The notes beneath the pieces are model-generated. The model was not told the origin of the DNA. It saw only the letters and a list, made by a program, of their open reading frames with translations, and did no database searches. From NCBI GenBank assembly GCA_036398095.1, contig DASWHR010000092.1:1-7291 (forward strand): DNA of 7,291 nucleotides. The letters run 5' to 3'. The translations under genes were made by a program, and so were the position numbers. Shown in pieces: positions 4,692 to 7,291 of this stretch. Position 1 is the stretch's first letter. Each line of letters starts with the position of its first letter. This DNA is from DASWHR01 sp036398095. Its GTDB lineage: Bacteria; Actinomycetota; AC-67.

Positions 4692-5872
4692 GCCGGCGCG
4701 GCGAGGCGCGGCCGCGTCTGGTCACGCCTCTGTTTCTTCGAGTCACGCTGATCTCGTTCGGCTATTTCGCCGCCTACGGCATGACGCTGCCCGTGCTTCC
4801 GAAGTTCGTCGACGGTCCGTTGCGCGGCGGCGGATTGGAGGTCGGGCTGGTCGGGTCGGCGTTCGCGTTCTCCTCGATCATCTTGCGTCCGATCGCGGGT
4901 CGTGTCGGCGATCGTCGCGGTCGCGGCATCTTGATCGCCGGCGGTGCGGCGATCGTGGCGACCGCGACGTTGCCGACCGGCTACGCGGGCGCGGTGTGGC
5001 TCGCGTTCCTGTTTCGATTCACCGCCGGCTTCGGCGAAGCCGGGTTCTTCACCGGCGCCGTGTCGGTGATCAACGACCTCGCGCCCGAGGAGCGCCGAGG
5101 CGAGGCCGTGTCCTACTTCACGCTCTCGCTGTACTCCGGGCTCGCGCTCGGCCCGCTGGTCGGTGAGGCGATCATGAAAGCAAGTGGCTTTCGCGTGGCG
5201 TTCCTGGCTTCGGGCGCCGTCGCGGCCGCCGCGGCGCTCGCGGCAGTCGGCTTGCCGGATACCCGGCCGGAGAAGGACGGGGCTCGCAGCGCCGGGCCGA
5301 TCTTTCATCGCGCGGCCTTCGGTCCCGGCACGATCATGACCACCAGCGTGATCGGCTTCGCCGGCTATGCCGCGCTGATGCCGCTGTATGCCAAGACGTT
5401 GCGGATGGATGCCGCGCCGGTGTTCCTGGCCTATTCCGTGGTCATCTTGATCCTGCGGCTGGCCGGCGCGCGAGTTCCCGACCGCTTCGGGGCCCGTCGC
5501 ACGGCGACCGTCGCGCTGGTCGTGTCGGCGAGCGGGCTGCTGTTGGTGTCGGCATGGCGGGGCAGCGCCGGCCTGGTCCTCGGCTCGGTGCTGTTCGCGT
5601 CCGGCCAGGCGTTCGTCTTTCCGTCGATGCTCACGCTCGCCGTGCGCGCAGCGCCGGCCCGCGAGCGGGGGAGCGTGGTCGGGACGTTCACCGCATTCGT
5701 GGATCTGGGCTTCCTCGTCGGGCCGCTGATGTTGGGGGCGCTCGCCGATGTGTTCGGCTATCGCGGATCGTTTCTTGCCGGCTCAATCGTCGGATGGCTC
5801 GGTCTGACGTGGTTGCTGCTTCGCATCCGCGCCGAGCACCACGCAACCGACGCAGAGCCCGGCCCAATCTGA
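4688..5872 (+). CDS. MFS transporter, drug:proton antiporter-like exporter
   Basis: The ATG at 4688 overlaps the aminotransferase stop as ATGA, implying translational coupling and one transcript. The product has 394 residues, the usual MFS length, with about twelve hydrophobic segments split by a hydrophilic loop at about 190-208. Loop 2-3 carries MFS motif A (GRVGDRRGRG, 71-80), with a degenerate second copy (RVPDRFGARR, 262-271) in the C-terminal half. Segment 5 reads SGLALGPLVGE (150-160), close to the antiporter motif C GxxxGPxxGG that is characteristic of exporters; a similar GP stands in segment 11 (LVGPLMLGALAD). These suggest proton-driven efflux from the cytoplasm. The substrate cannot be read from sequence. 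Coupling to an aminotransferase hints at an amino acid or 2-oxoacid derivative (inference only). Confidence 0.9.
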   Translation: MSRRGEARPRLVTPLFLRVTLISFGYFAAYGMTLPVLPKFVDGPLRGGGLEVGLVGSAFAFSSIILRPIAGRVGDRRGRGILIAGGAAIVATATLPTGYAGAVWLAFLFRFTAGFGEAGFFTGAVSVINDLAPEERRGEAVSYFTLSLYSGLALGPLVGEAIMKASGFRVAFLASGAVAAAAALAAVGLPDTRPEKDGARSAGPIFHRAAFGPGTIMTTSVIGFAGYAALMPLYAKTLRMDAAPVFLAYSVVILILRLAGARVPDRFGARRTATVALVVSASGLLLVSAWRGSAGLVLGSVLFASGQAFVFPSMLTLAVRAAPARERGSVVGTFTAFVDLGFLVGPLMLGALADVFGYRGSFLAGSIVGWLGLTWLLLRIRAEHHATDAEPGPI

Positions 5873-5913
5873 CCGGCTCGACCCAGTCGCGGCGAACGGC
5901 CAATATGAGATAG

Positions 5914-5948
5914 TTGACAATCGCTGTCGCGCAGATCACCATTGTAAT
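5914..5948 (+). promoter_or_regulatory. Candidate promoter elements upstream of the secreted peptidase gene
   Basis: A perfect -35 hexamer TTGACA stands at 5914-5919. A -10-like TGTAAT stands at 5943-5948, but the 23-base gap is too long for an ordinary promoter. At 17 bases the hexamer is only CACCAT. Either element could be real, but not as a standard pair. The 100-bp intergenic region is noticeably AT-richer around 5900-5920 than its surroundings, which supports a promoter here in general terms. Confidence 0.35.
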
Positions 5949-5965
5949 CCTCGTCGAAACGAGGA
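5948..5965 (+). promoter_or_regulatory. Perfect 7-bp inverted repeat overlapping the ribosome binding site
   Basis: TCCTCGT (5948-5954) is exactly complementary to ACGAGGA (5959-5965) across the loop CGAA. The 3' arm includes the first four bases of the Shine-Dalgarno AGGAGG at 5962-5967. If transcribed whole, the hairpin would mask the ribosome binding site. As DNA it could instead be an operator near the transcription start. Confidence 0.45.
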
Positions 5966-5967
5966 GG
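5962..5967 (+). promoter_or_regulatory. Shine-Dalgarno AGGAGG of the secreted peptidase gene
   Basis: A perfect AGGAGG is followed by two consecutive in-frame ATGs at 5970 and 5973. The gap is 2 bases to the first and 5 to the second, so the second is the likelier start. The protein differs by only one Met. Confidence 0.75.
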
Positions 5968-5972
5968 GAATG

Positions 5973-7034
5973 ATGATCGGAACACCCCGCGGCATCGTCG
6001 CAGCCGGCCTGCTGCTGGCGTTCATCGGTGGCGTCGCATCCCCGGATGCGGTCGTTGCGCACGAATCGCACACGGTCTCGGACGAGGCGGGCACCAACGA
6101 GCTGCCCGAACCGATCGCGACCGCCACGATGGAGGATGTGCTGGCCACAGCGACGCTCCTCCAGGCCGGAAGCCGCTGCAGCTACGTGACTCGCGACACC
6201 CGCGTCGGCGGCGCCGACGTTCCGCCCGACCGCAGGGAATGGCAGCTCTACTATTTCGTTCCCAAGGACATCGCGGTCCGGGACTGGGACCGCGCCGTGA
6301 TGTGCACCGACGCGCGAACCGGCAAGCGCACGCTCCACGAAAGCAACATCGGCGCCTCGGCGTACAACACGCAGGCCTGGATGGCGAGCCGCACGGCGAG
6401 CGGCCCTTCGCAGGGTCATCGCGTCCGCGGGAAGGCGTTTCGGATCGGAGTGCGCACGATCGCCGGATGGGGGCCGGTGCGGCTGGTCAGCGCCATCGTC
6501 GGGGCGCAGCCCGACGCGTACTACTCAACGAACAGCGCCGCCCGATTGATCGCCGAGATGAACCAGCGAGGCTTCGGTCACGGCCTGCCGAAGTACATGA
6601 TCTTCGCCGACGTGCGTTCCGATCGAAACAGTGCCGGCATCGCGGAATACGGGGGGAATCAGGCGATCATGTACCGCCGGTTCACCATCGGGGGACGCGG
6701 CTACGCGGCGCGATGGGGATGCGCCGACCAGGGAGACAAGACCACCATCCACGAGGCCATCCACACGTTCGGCAATGTCCAGCCGACCGCGGCCGAGAAC
6801 TCGTCCAAGACGAGCAACCCGCATCACGTTCTGCAGTCGGCCGATGCGATGAATTACCGCGGTGGTGGCAGCACGTTTCGCGGCCGGTACGCCGACGGCA
6901 CGTACTCGCCCGTCTCGATTTGGGACGCCGACGCCGACAGCTACACGTCTCGCGTCCTGTCCTTCGCGTCGTACCTGATCCCCTTCGGGACCGGCTACCC
7001 TCTGCGCACCTACTGCGGCTCATACGTCGCCTAG
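5973..7034 (+). CDS. Secreted metzincin-like zinc metallopeptidase
   Basis: The 353-residue product begins with a signal peptide: a hydrophobic core at about residues 8-21, with likely cleavage after VVA at 29. The mature part has four Cys (69, 111, 250, 348), enough for two disulfides. The key segment is WGCADQ followed by HEAIHTFGNVQ (260-270): an HExxHxxG zinc site with H260, H264 and the catalytic Glu E261. A standard metzincin has His or Asp three residues after the Gly; here that residue is Gln. SNPHHVLQSADAMNY follows, giving H284/H285 as a candidate third ligand and M293 as the Met-turn. This matches, from memory, actinobacterial secreted proteins with HExxHxxGAVQ and a later HCxDxxDVMCY. 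It is probably an extracellular endopeptidase of unknown substrate; loss of activity cannot be excluded. The lipoprotein gene 8 bp downstream likely shares its transcript. Confidence 0.8.
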   Translation: MIGTPRGIVAAGLLLAFIGGVASPDAVVAHESHTVSDEAGTNELPEPIATATMEDVLATATLLQAGSRCSYVTRDTRVGGADVPPDRREWQLYYFVPKDIAVRDWDRAVMCTDARTGKRTLHESNIGASAYNTQAWMASRTASGPSQGHRVRGKAFRIGVRTIAGWGPVRLVSAIVGAQPDAYYSTNSAARLIAEMNQRGFGHGLPKYMIFADVRSDRNSAGIAEYGGNQAIMYRRFTIGGRGYAARWGCADQGDKTTIHEAIHTFGNVQPTAAENSSKTSNPHHVLQSADAMNYRGGGSTFRGRYADGTYSPVSIWDADADSYTSRVLSFASYLIPFGTGYPLRTYCGSYVA

Positions 7035-7042
7035 GAAGGCCG

Positions 7043-7291
7043 ATGAACGTGCGGACACCAGCGAATTCGATGGTGCTTGCCGTGCTGTTGCTCGGGGCGT
7101 GCACGCAAGCGACGGTGCCGGTGTCGCGACCGCCGGACGCGGCCTCGCCCGCGCCGTCCGCGAGCGGGACGGCATCCTCGAGCGCAGCGGCATCTCCGGC
7201 GAGCGGCCCCGGCACGCCGCTCGTCCTGCCGTCGCGCACGTCGATCCCGCAGTCGGTCCCCGTCGCGCCGGGAACGGCCCGGCGCGACATC
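7043..7291 (+). CDS. N-terminal part of a lipoprotein (continues beyond the window)
   Basis: The ATG at 7043 is preceded by AGGAAGG at 7033-7039, overlapping the previous stop. The frame is open to the window end (83 residues, no stop). The N-terminus MNVRTPANSMVLAVLLLGAC is a lipoprotein signal: a short n-region, a hydrophobic stretch, and a lipobox LGAC with the lipidated Cys at 20. The rest is rich in Ala, Pro, Ser and Gly (for example ASPAPSASGTASSSAAASPA), a flexible tether that normally links the lipid anchor to a folded domain located beyond the window. The function is unknown. The tight spacing suggests it is co-expressed with the secreted peptidase, perhaps a surface partner or inhibitor (speculation). 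Confidence 0.8.
   Translation, partial: MNVRTPANSMVLAVLLLGACTQATVPVSRPPDAASPAPSASGTASSSAAASPASGPGTPLVLPSRTSIPQSVPVAPGTARRDI

Noticed and set aside
4586..5308. 240-codon open frame on the minus strand
   Set aside because: It is antisense to the end of the aminotransferase and the first half of the MFS gene, both convincing; composition is Arg-rich shadow type.
5688..6419. 243-codon open frame on the minus strand across the intergenic region before the peptidase
   Set aside because: It overlaps the end of the MFS gene, the promoter region and the start of the peptidase gene, all supported on the plus strand; the product is Arg/Ala-rich without motifs.

Overview
The window is uniformly GC-rich. 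It carries unusual starts (TTG, probably GTG), short or absent 5' leaders, a Tad-type pseudopilin pair, a secreted metzincin-like peptidase of a type I associate with actinobacteria, and proteins with two Cys-containing carboxypeptidase-regulatory-like domains. Together these suggest a free-living Actinomycetota, possibly an uncultured lineage. No phylogenetic marker is present, so this is inference from gene style.

Layout, left to right. (1) 2-268 (+): the C-terminus of a cell-surface protein with a Pro/Thr/Ser-rich stalk, one membrane helix and a short basic tail. (2) 304-1185 (-): a secreted protein of two tandem beta-sandwich-like domains, starting at a TTG behind a perfect AGGAGG. (3) 1296-1453: a second, almost identical copy (158 bp, one mismatch) of the last 158 bases of region 1, without the rest of its gene. 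The two copies are direct repeats bracketing gene 2. (4) 1459-1989 (-) and 2098-3387 (-): a TadE-like pseudopilin and a TadG-like protein with a long beta-helix-like passenger. Both ATGs are preceded, at the same distance, by TCCGATACTC, which reads as a -10 element for leaderless transcription. (5) 3388-3524: a short divergent intergenic region with a perfect 10-bp hairpin. (6) 3525-4691 (+) and 4688-5872 (+): a PLP-dependent aminotransferase and an MFS exporter-like transporter, overlapping by ATGA and surely one operon. (7) 5973-7034 (+) and 7043-7291 (+): a secreted zinc-metallopeptidase-like protein followed 8 bp later by the start of a lipoprotein that runs off the window. A 7-bp inverted repeat overlaps the peptidase's ribosome binding site.

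Most of the window concerns the cell envelope: anchored stalk protein, secreted beta-sandwich protein, pseudopilins, secreted peptidase and lipoprotein. The aminotransferase/exporter operon is a separate metabolic unit. The most distinctive structures are the direct-repeat-flanked cassette next to tadE, the shared motif at the two tad starts, and the metzincin variant whose third zinc ligand appears displaced. No RNA genes, CRISPR arrays, transposases or recognisable phage genes are visible, and no gene-free stretch exceeds 300 bases.
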